From Trematomus loennbergii (lineage: Eukaryota > Chordata > Actinopteri > Perciformes > Nototheniidae), in assembly GCA_012861695.1 (NCBI GenBank), contig JAAOOA010001601.1, positions 46,670 through 110,669 of the forward strand: a DNA stretch of 64,000 nucleotides, written 5' to 3'. This document shows, in pieces, positions 9,856 through 22,838 of this stretch (positions within the stretch are counted from its first letter, which is position 1; every line of letters starts with the position of its first letter). Position numbers and translations under genes: made by a program. A model generated the notes under the pieces. The model was not told the DNA's origin and searched no databases. It was given only the letters and a program-made list of their open reading frames with translations.

Positions 9856-10448
9856 TTTTATTAACAAGAAAAACTCCAACATTTTATTTTGTACAGACAT
9901 GTAAATGTGGCACTCATCTCACATCTTGAACATAGAAACACAATTTATTACAAACTCAACCTGTTAGCTTTTCTTTTAATGTGTTTTATTTCCTTCTTCA
10001 AACTTTCATTGATGCATTCAACACATTGAGACTTAGTCAAAAATAAAAGACATTTAGAATAAAATATCTACAATGAAAGAAGCTCTGGTGCTTTCTCTCT
10101 CTCATGCTTTACAAGAGAAACAACAACATACAAATACATCAATATCGATATTCAACAAATATTTAGAGCAAAGTTTACATTTCCATGCAGAGAAATATGA
10201 GTTGAGGTTAACAGAAATCCTCCTGAGCAGTGACAGCCTCCATGGCTAAACAGACACAGGAAGGAGCGCCGCCTAAAGAAACTCCAACATCTACAGAACA
10301 ACTCGTGAGAAGATGTTAAAGCACATCCCATAATGTTTGATTGACAGCTGATCTCTGTGCAGTGAAGACATGAACAATCAGCTCTCAGCAACAATGATGG
10401 ACACACAATGAGTTTAAGAAGTAGAAGAGTTCCTCAAATGACTTCAGG
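9856..10448 (-). other. TRIM copy 2, 3' untranslated region
   Basis: Matches the 3' UTR of the other copies. On the minus strand AATAAA occurs at 9857-9862 and again within about 30 bases, which places the likely cleavage point just left of 9857. It shares the ctttTaatg variant with copies 4 and 5. Confidence 0.75.
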
Positions 10449-12098
10449 CTATTTCAGTTTACAAAACTCAGCTGTGTCTCCATAACCATAAAGCCAAACT
10501 CCAGCATGTAGCGGCTGAGTGAATGTGGTCTGGACTCTGTGGAGGAGAGTCATGGTTTCAGAGATGCTGTAGAAGGACAGAATACCTGCTCTGTGATCCA
10601 GGTACACTCCTACTCTGGAGGACGAGGACCTGAGACGGGAGTTTTGATACTGTTGTAACGAAATAAATAACTGTTTTGTTACACTCTAAGGACCAAGATT
10701 TGTCATTGAGTCCAAATCCACTTCCATCCCTGCTCTGCTGATATTCTTGTATGCGACTGCTACACAAACTCCTCTCCCTCCTCCACCTCCCAGTAACAGC
10801 GTCCAGTCAGACTCTCTCTACTCAGGACCTGAACATAATAGTGAATCTGTCTGGGTGACTAGAATAAGACTGTTGTTGTTCATGTATGTTGCTTTTCTGC
10901 TCCCCTCAGATAATAACAGATTGTGATGCTGTGTTTGGATCCAGTGTGATCTCCTGTGAATATTGTAAGAACCCAGCTCTGGTGGTGGGCTCTGCTGCTG
11001 ACAGTAAAACATCCACTTCAGTCGGTGAGACGTTTGTCCATTCCTCTCTCAGGACGTCCTGTAGTTTGTCTCTGACTGCTGACAGGGCCGCCGTCACGTC
11101 CTCAAAGTAGCTCAGAGGACGGATGTTGATGCTGGATGAGTGTGTAGGTTCACTGAGGGCTGACAGTGAGGGGTAGCTGTGCAGAAACTGGTTGTGATCC
11201 TCTGTGTGAGACAGCAGCTTCAGCTCAGCGTCTCTCCTCTTCAGCTCAGCCATCTCCTGCTCCAGCTTCTCCTGAAGCTCTTTGACTCGACTCACTTCAC
11301 TCTTCTGCTGGGATCTGACCTGCTGCTTCACATCAGAGCTTCTTTTCTCCATGAGACGGATCAGCTCAGTGAACATCTTCTCACTGTCCTCCACTGCTTT
11401 ATCAGCAGAGCCATTGACGGCCTCCACCTCCTGCTGAAGCAGCTTCACCTCCTTCTCTCTGTCCTGGATTCTCTGCTGGATGTTTAGTCGACTCCCCTCC
11501 AGCTCTCTCTGCCTCTCAGTCCTCTCTGCAGCAGCTGACACTGTGTCGTGGCCTTTGTGTTCGTCCACAGAGCAGAGATAACAGATACACTGCTGATCAG
11601 TGCGGCAGAACATCTTCATCACCTCGTCGTGACGAGAGCAGATGTTCTCCTGGAGCTTCTTGGAGGGCTCCACCAGCTTGTGTTTTTTAATGGAGCTACG
11701 TCATAATGAGGCTGGAGGTGTTTGTCACAATAAGAGGCCAGACACACGAGGCAGGACTTACAGGCTCTCAGTTTTCTCCCAGTGCAGACATCACAGGCCA
11801 CATCTTCAGCTCCAGCATAGCAGTGATCAGCAGGAGCAGCTTGGAGTCCAGTCTTCTTCAGCTCCTCCACTAAAGCTGCTAACATGGTGTTTTTCAGCAG
11901 GACAGGCCTCGGTGTGAAGCTCTGCCTACACTGAGGGCAGCTGTGGATCTTCTTCTCATCCTCTCCATCCCAGAAGCCTTTAATACACTTCATGCAGTAG
12001 CTGTGTCCACAGGGAATAGCCACCGGATCCTTCAGTAGATCCAGACAGATCGAACAAGAGAAGGTTTCCCGGTCCAGCTGAACTCCTTTCTGCGCCAT
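10449..12098 (-). CDS. finTRIM/TRIM16-like protein, copy 2 (frame-disrupted)
   Basis: Same architecture as copy 1. RING, B-box1, B-box2 and the coiled coil are recognisable; the start is the ATG at 12098. B-box1 has the [12 protein letters not shown] variant, as in copy 3, whereas the segment between the B-boxes is identical to copy 1. Breaks: near 11698 between the B-boxes, and in the SPRY at about 10919, 10875, 10832 and 10770, mostly 1-2 nt shorter than the intact copy 5; the segment near 10770 is 4 nt shorter. The 255-codon open stretch 10906-11673 covers B-box2, the coiled coil and the start of PRY. A 2.6-kb composite insertion begins 143 bp upstream. Either a pseudogene or an assembly artefact. 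Confidence 0.93.
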
Positions 12099-12505
12099 TT
12101 CACCTCTCAGTGGCAGCGAGTGTCTGAGTTTCACTTCCTGAAACCTGAAACTATGTGAGCTGTGATCTGAACAGCATGGGTGTGTGCAGTGAATGTGGCC
12201 TATCAGCTCTTGTACTTTACCCACATGTTGGTTACACCCAGGGGTTAAATTGGGCCGGGGCTGTCCGGGGCTCAGCCCCGGCACATAGGACGATGCTCTG
12301 ACGTCATCACCCTCGCTCATTTGTCATTTGTTTAAGCCATATGCTTTAACAAGCATCTCTCGTTCTTAATATAGACTTTATTTAGGGTCGATATGTGTTG
12401 ACTTTACTTTAAAATAGCAGATCTCTGTGACAGGATATAGTTTTTCCGCTAAGTGAACGTGTGTCTCTGCTCCGATCAGGAGCTGCAGCACCGCGGCTCC
12501 TTCGT

Positions 12506-12638
12506 GCAGAGAGTCTGCAGCGGTGTGTGTGTGTGTATGTGTGTGTGTTTGTGTGTAGAGAGTCTGCAGCTGTGTGTGTGTGTGTGTGTGTGTGTGTTTG
12601 TGTGTAGAGAGTCTGCAGCTGTGTGTGTGTGTGTGTGG

Positions 12639-12711
<73 letters not shown>

Positions 12712-12745
12712 TGTGTGTGTGTGTGTGTGTAGAGAGTCTGCAGCA
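12506..12745 (+). repeat. compound GT microsatellite with agagagtctgcag spacers
   Basis: Runs of (GT)n are separated by four copies of agagagtctgcag (at about 12508, 12557, 12606 and 12731). The reading frames through it (poly-VC or poly-TH) are low-complexity artefacts. Confidence 0.9.
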
Positions 12746-12793
12746 GTACCGCAAACCCCCGACCCCTCTTGTAACACGGAGCCCGTTTCCCAT

Positions 12794-13332
12794 CAGGGCC
12801 GGTTCTAACCAATTTGCTGCCCTAGGCGAGATCTTAGCTATTTTTGTTGTTCATTCATATCTTATTTGACCTAGTTAACATTTATTTATGCATGTTTTTG
12901 TATCTCTCAAGTTTTAAACGATATTTCTGGTTTACTGTCCTATAGTATACATTGAAATGATTTCAAACCTGTTTATCCAAATAATTATAAAGGAGTGCCT
13001 TGGAAATGTGTGTTTACATAAATTGCATTTATCTCTCTTGCTCGCTCCCACGCCCACTTTGGCTGTGAGCTGCGGACGCCTGATAAGCCAACACCCCCCA
13101 CTTTCATCACTTACAGCGCCCATCGTACAGGGCAAATGAAAAGTGTAACCGGGGTGAAAAGGGTGTTACATTTACTTAATTATGAATGTTGTTACATCAA
13201 GGCCGAAAATTAGGATGAGTGTAAACAGTCAAAAAAAAATTTTTGTTTTCCTCCCAGAGCTACCAGCGCAGCGCCCCCAGATCTGGCGCCCTCGGCGACC
13301 GCCTATGTCGCCTATGCCAAAAACCGGCCCTG
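12794..13332. mobile_element. hAT-like non-autonomous element
   Basis: The ends are CAGGGCCGGTT and its complement (AACCGGCCCTG). The flanking 8-mers do not match, so the insertion is old or was rearranged. No coding capacity. Confidence 0.5.
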
Positions 13333-13709
13333 TACACCATGTATGTCTGCATAAAGCTGAGTTATGATCGGTCATAATAACACAGAATTTGGTGATGATT
13401 AAATAGTTTACAGTGAGATTTACTCCCATACTTTTGGCCATACTCACGCAGCCCTACAAATGAATTGAGATTTCCACACAAATGTTCTTTAGCAAGTGTG
13501 CAGAGCAGTGTTGATTTAAAAAAGCAATTTGAAGGTTGGATATTTGTAAACCTTTTTTTGTGTATATATATTAATAATTTAAGATGTAAATTAATTCCAG
13601 TTTATTTGTAGTACTTTCTATTTTTATTGTGACATTTGGTGGCATCAATGTGTGCATTTGATACAGATAATGGAGCAGTTGCTTGAGGGCCACAGTGTAT
13701 ATCCCTTAA

Positions 13710-14765
13710 GGCCCAGACACACCAGGCCGATATCGGCCGTCTTCGGTTGTCTGGCGACAAAGCGTGCCCTGTCGCCCAAAGTCAATTTGGTGTGTCCCGA
13801 ACCCTCGGCCGTGACACGCCTTATTTGGCCTTTCACGGTCGACACATGGCCGATTCAACATGTTGAATCGGCCATGTGTCGGACACAAGCTATCGGGCCA
13901 AGAAACCACTCTGATCAGCTGTTCAGCTAGCAAATGAGAAGCGAAACGGAAGTGAGGGACGTAAACAAACGATTTAAGAAGGCACAGGACAGCAGCTAAA
14001 CCCCAGCAGGTGATACTTAAAGACATCAAACATAGCCCTTAAATGTCCTCTCTTACCTCCCACACATAGCAGGGACATCTCTGATATCGGCGGGAGCGTC
14101 CCCGGCTGTCCTCTGCTGAGAGCTCCGTGATTTGTTTGGTCAAGTCCGGTTTTTCATCTCATCGGTTTATTTGTCAGTATAAAGTTGCAGGATTAGTCTC
14201 AAGTACCTCAACATTGTCCTTAAGTACAGTGTCTAAGTAAATGAGATACTGTCTACTGCTGTTCATTTACCTATTGTGAGTCGCCTTGGATAAAAGCATC
14301 ACATGGAAATGTAAATTTAGCAAGAAGTGGCCATTATTACATTACATACATTACTACATTGCTGACTCAATAAACTACACACCCGCCAGAACACTGCGAT
14401 CATCAGATGCAGGTCTATTAACTGTGATTTTATAGTATGTCTGCACTTTATGTGCTCATTTCATCATTCATGTATTTTTATATTCTAAAACATGTTTTCG
14501 ATGGACGAGAGTGAAAATGTAACGCACACGCTATTTGCTGTTTGTTTATATCAGTCTGTTCTTCTTCTCTGTCTTCCGGTTGTTGCCTATTTTGAATGAC
14601 GAGAGTTATTGCCACTCACGCATGCGCAGTTCGTACGTGCTCGGCTGAAGTCTTTGTGGTGTGTTCCAGTGCGACACATGGCCAAGACGCAGGAGAACTC
14701 ACCGATGCAACAGTGGATGTCGGTGTCGGCGAGTTCTCTGGTGACTGCCTGGTGTGTCAGGGCCT
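13710..14765. mobile_element. TTAA-flanked TIR element (piggyBac- or Kolobok-like MITE)
   Basis: TTAA lies at both edges (13706-13709, 14766-14769). The inverted termini are GGCCCAGACACACCAGGC and its near-complement, with one mismatch. TTAA targeting is diagnostic of piggyBac and Kolobok families. No transposase frame is evident. It contains a perfect 42-bp palindrome at 13840-13881. Confidence 0.7.
13840..13881. repeat. perfect 42-bp palindrome
   Basis: Two 21-base arms without a spacer meet at 13860/13861 (centre TTCAACATGTTGAA). It could extrude as a cruciform or fold as a hairpin in RNA. It lies inside the TTAA-flanked element. Confidence 0.9.
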
Positions 14766-14858
14766 TTAAGGTCAAATAATGAGATCCTCGACCTCCGCCC
14801 CCTCCCGCACCTCCACACAGAGCCCCCCCACATATCAAATCCCAATTGGTTACACCCA

Positions 14859-16597
14859 TCCTCCTCAGTGTGGATCTAAAGGGGAGGAGCCAGGAAATAC
14901 AGAGTGGAGCTGGCTGTGTCTGAGAGCAGGAAGAAGAGGGAGGGCTCATCAAACTCTGACTCATTCCAGCAGGAGGAGCAGCGCTGACACTCTGAACTGT
15001 TTCCTCATTCACAAACGGAGCCTCGCTTACAACCTGCTCTACATTTGAAAACAGTCTTCAGCTGTAAAATATTTGTTTTAAATTCAGGCTTTTGTAGCAC
15101 ACAGCTCCACACTCATGGTGGCAGTGGTGAAAGAAGTACTCAGATATTCTACTAAAGCAAAAGTAGAAATACTACAGGGTAAAAATACTGTGTAACAAGT
15201 AAAAGTATAAAAGCATTGGTATCAAAATATACTTTAAGTACCAAAAGTAAAAGTACTCCTTATGCATAATGGCCCTTTTCAGAATCGTATATATATTGAG
15301 TTACTGGGTTACTATAATGATTATTGATGTGTTTGATCACAGTTAGTAAATGTAGAGCTAATTTGAGCAACTTTATGTCCTGCTGCTGGATATCTTATCC
15401 TATAAATATCTGTCAAAGTGTATTTAATAACTGATTTATATTTTGAATGGTCTACTAATCTATATCTAACTAGTAACTAAAAGCTGTCGAGTAGAAGTAA
15501 AGCAGCATAAACTGAGACATATTGGCATCAAAAAATAGTTAAAGTACCAAAAGTAAAAGTACTTACTGCGCCCAATGTCCCATTTTAGAATCTTATATTG
15601 AATTACTGGATTCTTTCATTTTGTTTACGTTAATGTGTTCATCACAGCTGTTAAAAGTGGAGCAACGGTTACTTTATATACTGCTGCTGGATATCTTATA
15701 ATAATAATAATAATAATTATATATCACTGTTTATTCATATTTTGTTTAATCTAATCATTTGTATTTGTAAAGTAACTAGTAACTCATTTTGTCAAATAAA
15801 TGCAATGCTTTCTGCGGTCATGACTACTTCACTTTGACTGTGGTCTTTTTCAGCTCTTTAATGAATAAGAAAACCCCCTGCAGTTATATTTTCCAGACCT
15901 GAGGTGGTTTACAAATATCTCCTGAAAATGAATTCACAAGGCAGTAAATCCATGCTTTTTCCTCATGACTTCTTTCAGTCAGGTAACACAGTATCTGGGA
16001 TGCATTGTCTTCAAACTGTTAACTCTGTATGTAAGGACTCCACGGTGCAGACCCATGGAGAGAAATCAAGTGTAGTGATTGTCTCTGGTGCTCCAATGTA
16101 TAGTAAATGCTCTTCAGCCCCACCCTTGGAACAAACTCCCAGCAGCTTCACATCTGATAATCACCACCGGACAGGTCAGGAATTATATTATATTCTATTT
16201 TATTTGTAGTGCATGCGTTTGAGATTGTGCACTATATACTCAACATGTTAGGTACAAACCATTTACGGTTAAACAGAAAAGGTTCAAATCCCCTGTTACC
16301 TGTAAGAAAACTAAAGCACAGAATTGTTAAACAGAGGATTGGCATTCATATCATCTGACACCATATCTGTCTGCATGCCATATCCCGCATTAACCACAGA
16401 GTAGCAGCGTTGCCTCTTAACCCATTCATATACCACCCTTTATGTATACAGTCTATGATTCCAGCAAATTAAACTAAAAGCATTAGATTCCTCACTAAAC
16501 TGTGTTCCTCAGATCAGGGGAATGTTTTATGAGTGGCATTAAACTGCAGTCTGATCTCATGTGAACTTCAGGCATGTGGTTTGGGTTGAGGTGAGGT
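14859..16597. mobile_element. shared TRIM upstream block, unit B copy 1
   Basis: Collinear with 3086-3146 plus 4102-5607 of unit A: GA-rich upstream segment, left part of the old hAT-like repeat with AGTAAAAGTACT motifs, and the orphan exon-like segment. At about 16598 it departs from unit A (gaggtttccgcagcc instead of gaggttaagtataaag), which marks the A/B divergence point. No clear gene. Confidence 0.55.
15979..16174 (+). other. orphan exon-like segment, unit B copy 1
   Basis: Same 196-base segment as at 4995-5190, with intact acceptor (ctttcag) and donor (ACAG then gtcagg) and the same open frame. The product is not recognised. Confidence 0.3.
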
Positions 16598-16920
16598 TTC
16601 CGCAGCCAACTTGGGGCCCCAAGCGACATTGTGAGATGAGCCCCCCCCCACCAACAGGAGTGAAACAATTTTTTTGGAAACAAAGTACTTTGCAAATATA
16701 ATTCCTGTTTATTATTATTATCAACACAGTTACTTTTTTATACAGTGAGGTAATGGTAAATGTGCATGTATGTCGTTCAGTATGCGTTTACAGGTGAATA
16801 CGTCTGCATTTCCTGCCAAATACTAGCCTCAAAAAGATTAAAATATAATTAATGCAAATAAACTACTTCTACTAATAATAATAATAATCATAATCATAAT
16901 CAATTCAATATTCAAATGAC

Positions 16921-17294
16921 CAGTGGCGGTTCTAGACCAATTTGACTGGGGGGCCATGGGCCAGTTATTTTCTGAGGGGGGCACAATAAATGCAGGACGA
17001 AAAAGACAAAGACAGTATGAAGTAATTGCGCATAAGAAAACAATGCAATACAGTTATTGGTATTTGTTTCAGTACACATATTTATTTCAGATACTTATAG
17101 TTACAGTTTTTACGCTGGGTCCGACTAGAATGACAAATAGTGTTAGTTCCGCCTATTCCGTCAGCCAAGACATCGTTTAATCATAAACTTTTTTATTTAT
17201 TTTTTATTTTATTTTCAGGGGGGCCACAGGGGGTCCAAAGTCAGTGTTAGGGGGAAACTGCCCCCCCTGCCTCCCTCCCCTAGAACCGCCCCTG
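16921..17294. mobile_element. hAT-like MITE inside a LINE remnant (unit B copy 1)
   Basis: The termini are CAGTGGCGGTTCTAG and CTAGAACCGCCCCTG, an imperfect inverted pair, 374 bp apart. It is repeated at 56299-56674. The right flank continues as LINE sequence. A clear 8-bp duplication is not visible. No transposase. Confidence 0.55.
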
Positions 17295-17463
17295 CACCAC
17301 AGACTGGTAAAACATCTGCAGCAGCCTAGTGCAGACGTTGAAGGACCTGAGCCTCCTCAGGAAGAACAGCTCGCCCCTTCCTGAAGAGAGCATCAGTCAA
17401 AGTCAACTTTATTGTCAATCTTTCAGTTTGTGTGTACAGAGAGATCGAAATACCGTTTCCACA
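17295..17463 (-). mobile_element. LINE reverse-transcriptase C-terminal fragment
   Basis: On the minus strand the segment reads GELFFLRRLRSFNVCTRLLQ, typical of the last part of ORF2 in fish L2/CR1/Rex1-type LINEs. It is cut by the hAT-like MITE on one side and by the next hAT insertion on the other. A second copy is at 56675-56840, and a related remnant (KGQSRLFLLRRLRSFGV) lies at about 55840-55905. Confidence 0.6.
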
Positions 17464-17730
17464 ATCCAGAGCAGGGGTCGGCAACCCCTGGCACGCGTGC
17501 CAGCATTGGCACACTAGGAATAAGTGGAATAAGTGTGCAAAATATTTAAATTGTATTTTTCGGATCCTGAACGAGACCGCCGCCAGAGCGCGTCTCCCCG
17601 TTACCTGCAGAAGGAAGCCATGCACGCAGCGCAGCCCCGCTCTCTTTAACTCCAGGCGACTTTTCTTTTCCTCCGTGGTGCAGGGCTGATCGTTTCACCA
17701 CAGAGGAAAGCACTTCACAAATTGCAGTAC

Positions 17731-18321
17731 TGTTAGTTATTCTGAACCCGAGAGCAGGAGAGACTGAAAAGAGTCAAGGCAAGCTTACACAAGTTAACAG
17801 CATTTAATTACACAAAAGATGCGGTGGTTTACAAAAGAAATGTGCTCGTTGGTGATTTCTCCCTGCCAGCTGTTTTGGCCCGCGTCCACGCTGGGTCAGC
17901 TGGGGGCAAAGAGAGGGAGATCCTTCTTGGGTCTCCCGGGTAAGACCTGTAGTCTTCTCCCATTGGCCAGCGTCGACGGGGGCGTGTCCAATGCAAATCC
18001 TGTCGGTTTCTGCTGCTAAATTACAACTCTGATGTCTGTGGTCATCTAAACATTCCCTAATAAACCTCATTCCAGCGTCAATAAATGAGTGTTAAACTCA
18101 GGGTGTTTAGTGTACAACATCACGTTATTTCACCTTCAATTCACGGTTTGAAAACGTAGCATTTCGCCACAAGCTAATGCTAACCGGAAATGACGAAATT
18201 CACCAGCGGAAAACCGGAAGTCACATGTGAAATCTTCGGTTTTCAGAATAAAACAGATTTAAATGAAATAGTGTATTTCATTCAAATTACGCCACATCAA
18301 CATTGATTTTAATATCTAACA
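17731..18321 (-). mobile_element. endogenous retrovirus 3' LTR
   Basis: A 591-bp LTR begins TGTTAG and ends CTAACA. It matches the right LTR (26914-28731 minus its insertion) almost base for base, which implies recent integration. The 4-bp duplication gtac flanks the provirus (17727-17730, 28732-28735). Because gag is on the minus strand, this left copy is the 3' LTR. Confidence 0.88.
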
Positions 18322-18340
18322 ATCCCTCCTTTCACACCTT
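18322..18340 (-). other. polypurine tract of the endogenous retrovirus
   Basis: Directly internal to the 3' LTR the minus strand reads GTGAAAGGAGGGATTG, a purine run in the position where plus-strand DNA synthesis is primed. Similar runs recur at about 18680 and 18905. Confidence 0.65.
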
Positions 18341-21300
18341 TAAGGTGTGAACACAATACTGGAATCAATGAGTTCTTCATAAAACTGCTTTTAAACTGAC
18401 GGTATGTTTTAGACTAAATTATGCCAAAAACATTGATTTTAATTTCTAACAGTGTGAACACAATACTGAAATCAATGAGTTCTTCATCTGAACTTTGCAT
18501 AGTACATAACTCATATAAAAAACATACTATCCAAATGGAATGGTTCAAATAACAGTCATCAAAAATACAAAAAATACTTCGGTTGGTCTTCAACATAAGT
18601 TTTCCTTTGTGCTTAAACTTCTAGTTTTAACATTCAATATCACTTTTCAAAATAGCAGCAATTAGCTTGGTTTTTAACAATCCCTCCTTTCATACCCTTT
18701 AAGGTATGAACATAATACTGAAATCAATGAGTTCTTCATCTGAACTTTGCATAGTACATAACTCATAAAGGGTAGAAAATACAAATAGTAACAATACATA
18801 TTTATCATAAATGCGAAGTTTTTCATTTGTGCATAACTTCTAGCTTAAACCTTTAATATCACTTCGTAAAATAGCAGCAATTAGCTTGGTATGGAAAACG
18901 TCGAACTCCCTCCTTTCACATCATATATATCATCTTCATACTGTATCTGGTGTAAAGGCACTTGTTCTTTCACAAAATATAAGAAGGATAAAACTATCTG
19001 AAAATATTACTCTTTATTTAAACAATCCTATCCTCTTCAGTGTTGCACACTCCCTTTTCCAACTAATGTCTAGCGCTATTCTATCGGTCTGTTTTTATGT
19101 GACTGTTTGTGTCATCCTTTTACTGTGTCTCTGGTGTGATTTAGGAATCTCTGCTGGTTATATCAGATATAGTTCTCCCCATCCACATTCTTGTTGGTTG
19201 TGGGACAGAGGAATAATAATTCAGAACCTGCTGATATCTGAATCTTAATACTCGGCATATGTTACAAACAAAATAAAACATCTTCATGGTGAACTAAATA
19301 ACATATTTCAATAGCTCAAAATGTCTGATGAGCATCTGTGTTGTTCCTAAATAAAATCCTTGTAATCTTTTTCAAATCTAAATATAACAATGAACTATTC
19401 CTGTTTGTGGTAAAGACACACTAACGTTATGTAATACAATTTCATTATGGATTTAAAAACAACTGAAGTCATAATGCTGTCAGAGTGTGGTTTCCTGAGT
19501 GTATCTGTCCTATAAAAGGTACGTCATTCTCTGCTTGGCTCGTGTGCAGAAATCCCATCAGTTGCACCTGGCAATACTGCTTCTACCTGTCTATTATCAA
19601 GCTGAAAAATGAATACAGAATTCCAACATACTGTCATCAAATGTCTTTCTATTATAAATTCAATGTATATCCCCATAATGACCTAAACAGTAAAGTCCAT
19701 GGCTTTTACTTCTATTTCTTTACCAGGCTAGTTACAAGATGTTGTCTAAATTAAATTCTGTGTCATTACATTACTATGTTTTAGCTTAACTGTAATATGT
19801 TCTTTCTATATGTCAAACCTCAGTTACTCTAATGTCTGTTAAAATATTACAAAATTGTTTCATTATCACAAGTCAACTTCTTTGGTATTCCATTCTGGAA
19901 TTACATCTCTCACAGTAGCCCCTTGGCCACTGCATCTGTGTTACCTGTTCAAAATGCAATCAATATTTAGAAACATGTCAACATTCATCAAACAGTATCT
20001 TATCCCCAGATATGGAGCAGGTTCATTCTAAAACTATCATTCAATGCTCAGTTTGAACATCTAGGTTGGGGCAGAAGGTTTCTTTCAATCCCTAAAAGAA
20101 AAATTTAAATTGTGAATTTGACAGCCATGTTGACATTATACATTATACACTCTCCCCCTTTTTACACATGAACTCATGTGTAATAAAATCCTGAAATGGG
20201 GAGGAAAGAAAACTTTCAGTTACATTTTGGTTAGAGACATAGCAATTTTACATCCATTATTATTATTATCTTTCCACAGTAAACACCTCAGTGAAAATAA
20301 GTGTTTCTCTTCATCTTTCAGTCCTAAAAGAAACAGAATCTTCAAATTATAGTTTGAGTTTTTCATTTGCAAAACGCCAACTCCTGTGGGAGTAAAATAT
20401 CATCAAGTAGATTAGAAACGGGTCCCATGTGCGGTTTCCCATTTTTGTGGAATTATAGGAAACCTCTCGTTTCCCTTGGAGCTCCAAAATAATATGTTAG
20501 TCCAAAACCATGCTTGGTTAGTTATTGTTTTAGAATCATGCAGTTACACTGATCACATGCCGGCATTCATTCACACTCATACCGTCTGGTTGTCAAGTCA
20601 AGTGTGGTCAGGTACACCCCAGAGTCAGTCATTGACAGTGCTTTTGTCACACTGTCAGTCAGGGTCAAAGGTCATTGGTCTCGGTCTTTTGGCCATGTCG
20701 TGCTCTGCAGAGTCTTTACAGAGGTAATTCAGCATAGGCGGGTACCCTTTATCTACAAAAATATGTCATATGCGGAGCGCCATTCCTTATTCATTCACGA
20801 TTTCAACTATGATTTTCAAGATGGTTCTAACTTTTCATTGGGACTTCTGCCTCCCACCTTTCTTGAAATTTGGTACAAAATTCACTTCCTTATAGTACTA
20901 CTACTGCAGTTTATTTACACCTAATTAGTATTAAAATGTCTAAAATATCTATTTCAGAAACGTATGTACATGTGGCTATTATCTTGAGTCAAAACATTAT
21001 TAGGATCTGTGTAGCTCTGCATTTCATAACTCCTTATAATGTCACTTAAACCCCTTTTCTGGTCTACTTAAAAAACAATGTTAATCCCCTTAGCAGTGTG
21101 TGGAACCTTGGGTGTTCGAACATGCAGCAATTACTCCCTCCTTCATCAAGGATTTAAAACAGAAGTCATTTCATATTTCCATCTTAAAGCCCTCCTATGG
21201 TGATAACTATGCCACAATGGTGAAATCAATACTTTAGATTGGAATACTATATTTGGCTTGGTCCTAGCTCTCCCTTTAACATTATCCATACAAATAAAGA

Positions 21301-22838
21301 TGTGTCTGAATTTATACAGTGGTTCCTAAAACTATCCCTTTAATCTGTAGATCAATATTGTAACAAATTAAATCACCACTTTATTCACACATGAATAAGA
21401 ATCTCTTAACGAACAATTTGTTAACATGATGGAAAGATTGAAGAATATAGTTCTACTCTGTACTCAAACACCCACTGCTTAAAGTGTAGTGAATGTTTCC
21501 ATCATGTCTCCCCCTTTATCCCTCAGTGTGTTTAGAATGATTCTCATTTTACTTTAATAGTTTCCTTTTTACTGCTATTTTAATTTACCAATTGATTAAT
21601 TCATGGTTAATACATCTTTTTGTCTTTACGTATTTATTAAGTCAATTCAAGTTCTTTAAATGTGGTCACTTATGTGCGTTTTGTGAATAAGTGTGTTTAT
21701 GTGTAAACTCACTCATTCCCGTTTTCCTGTTCTCCTCCCCTGGTTTTCTCAAGCCGTGACCCCGGCCTCCTCACTTCCAATCGACCATGCCAACTCCTCT
21801 GATTCTGTCTTCTCTTCAGTCCATCAGCTCTTGAATCCATCGGCTGTAACTCTTTTAGGCAGCCTTTGGCCCGGTTACATCTGCAGCCCACATCATGCCA
21901 CTGTTCTTGTACTGCTTTGCATTTCATCTCCTCCTTTACAGTCTCTCTACTGTTTTTATGGAGGGCGGATTCTGCTCTCATGTCCCACACTTTGCTCTTG
22001 TGCCAAATCTCGTGGCTCAGCTTGGAACTTCATGTCCTGTCTGAGGGACTGATGAGAGTATCTCTCTGTATGTCAGCATGCCGTTTGGTTCTGGATGCCA
22101 CAGGTGGAGTTAGTTCTGGCTGCAGTTCTGGCTGCAGTTGTTGTTGTTGGTTCAGCTCTGGTTCTCTGTCTGTTCGATGGAGAAGGAGGAGTCTCCTGTT
22201 GGGTTAGGTCTTTTGTCAGCTTGGAGGGTCGGGGTCGTAGCCTTTCTGACTCAGAGGGGGAGTCCAGGTCTCGGGACGCATTACCTATAGGAAGTCTAGC
22301 ACACTGAGGTTAAAAAAATTCAACCCTTTCCACTCTGTCTTTTTCTAATCATACTATCTGTCTTAGTTGTTAAATGCCATCTAAACAACACAATTAATGT
22401 CTACTAATGTTATTACAAAATCTCCTTCTAAAAATTACCTCAACCATTGTTACATATTTACCCAACATAACTCTTTCAAGAAACCATTTTCTCCTATAAA
22501 TTGAAATACTTACATGTTTCAAGCATCACATTCCCCACACTACGAAAGAACATCTCCATACTTTCTCCAATATTGTAATCCCACTGTTTCTCAGAACAGT
22601 AAAAACCTGCAGAGGACACTAATCAGATCACAGTAATGTAAATTGACTCAAGTGTAAGCCCATGTCTACTTTCTGTTATACTATTACTTTTGGTGAACAT
22701 TAAGTTTATATTATCTAAATTCCTTGTCTATGACTTGGAAATAGTTTGAGTGTAAAAATGTGTTTTTTCTCTGGTGGTGCCTTTCCTAAAAATGTTCAAT
22801 TACTTATTGTGTTGTACCAGTTTTTTCCAAAATCAGTT
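18341..22838 (-). other. internal retroviral region without recognisable env
   Basis: About 4.5 kb between gag/pol remnant and 3' LTR. I see no reading frame that resembles an envelope gene. Near the LTR a block (about 18344-18390, 18451-18513, 18703-18767) is repeated three times. A modest open stretch on the minus strand at about 22085-22315 starts after a pyrimidine tract and CAG and encodes a Pro/Ser/Arg-rich peptide of unknown nature. The rest is AT-rich and closed in all frames. Confidence 0.5.

Larger units (their letters stand above)
12241..14847. mobile_element. 2.6-kb composite insertion in the TRIM2 promoter
   Basis: The 11-base sequence ggttacaccca occurs on both sides (12230-12240, 14848-14858); the other units have it once, so this whole block is an insertion 143 bp upstream of TRIM2. 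Inside are a GT microsatellite, a hAT-like element (12794-13332) and a TTAA-flanked element (13710-14765). The outer ends (ggggttaaattggg and caaatcccaatt) share only a short inverted ATTGGG, so the class of the outer element is not clear. No gene is seen inside. Confidence 0.65.

Noticed and set aside
12378..12869. Open frames with long Thr-His or Val-Cys runs
   Set aside because: Translations of the GT microsatellite.
16913..17302. 8-bp target duplication for the CAGTGGCGGTTCTAG element
   Set aside because: The flanking octamers (caaatgac and caccacag) do not match, so only the inverted ends are claimed.
18341..22838. Retroviral env gene
   Set aside because: Expected by position, but no frame shows a signal peptide, furin site or fusion-peptide-like layout; most frames are closed.
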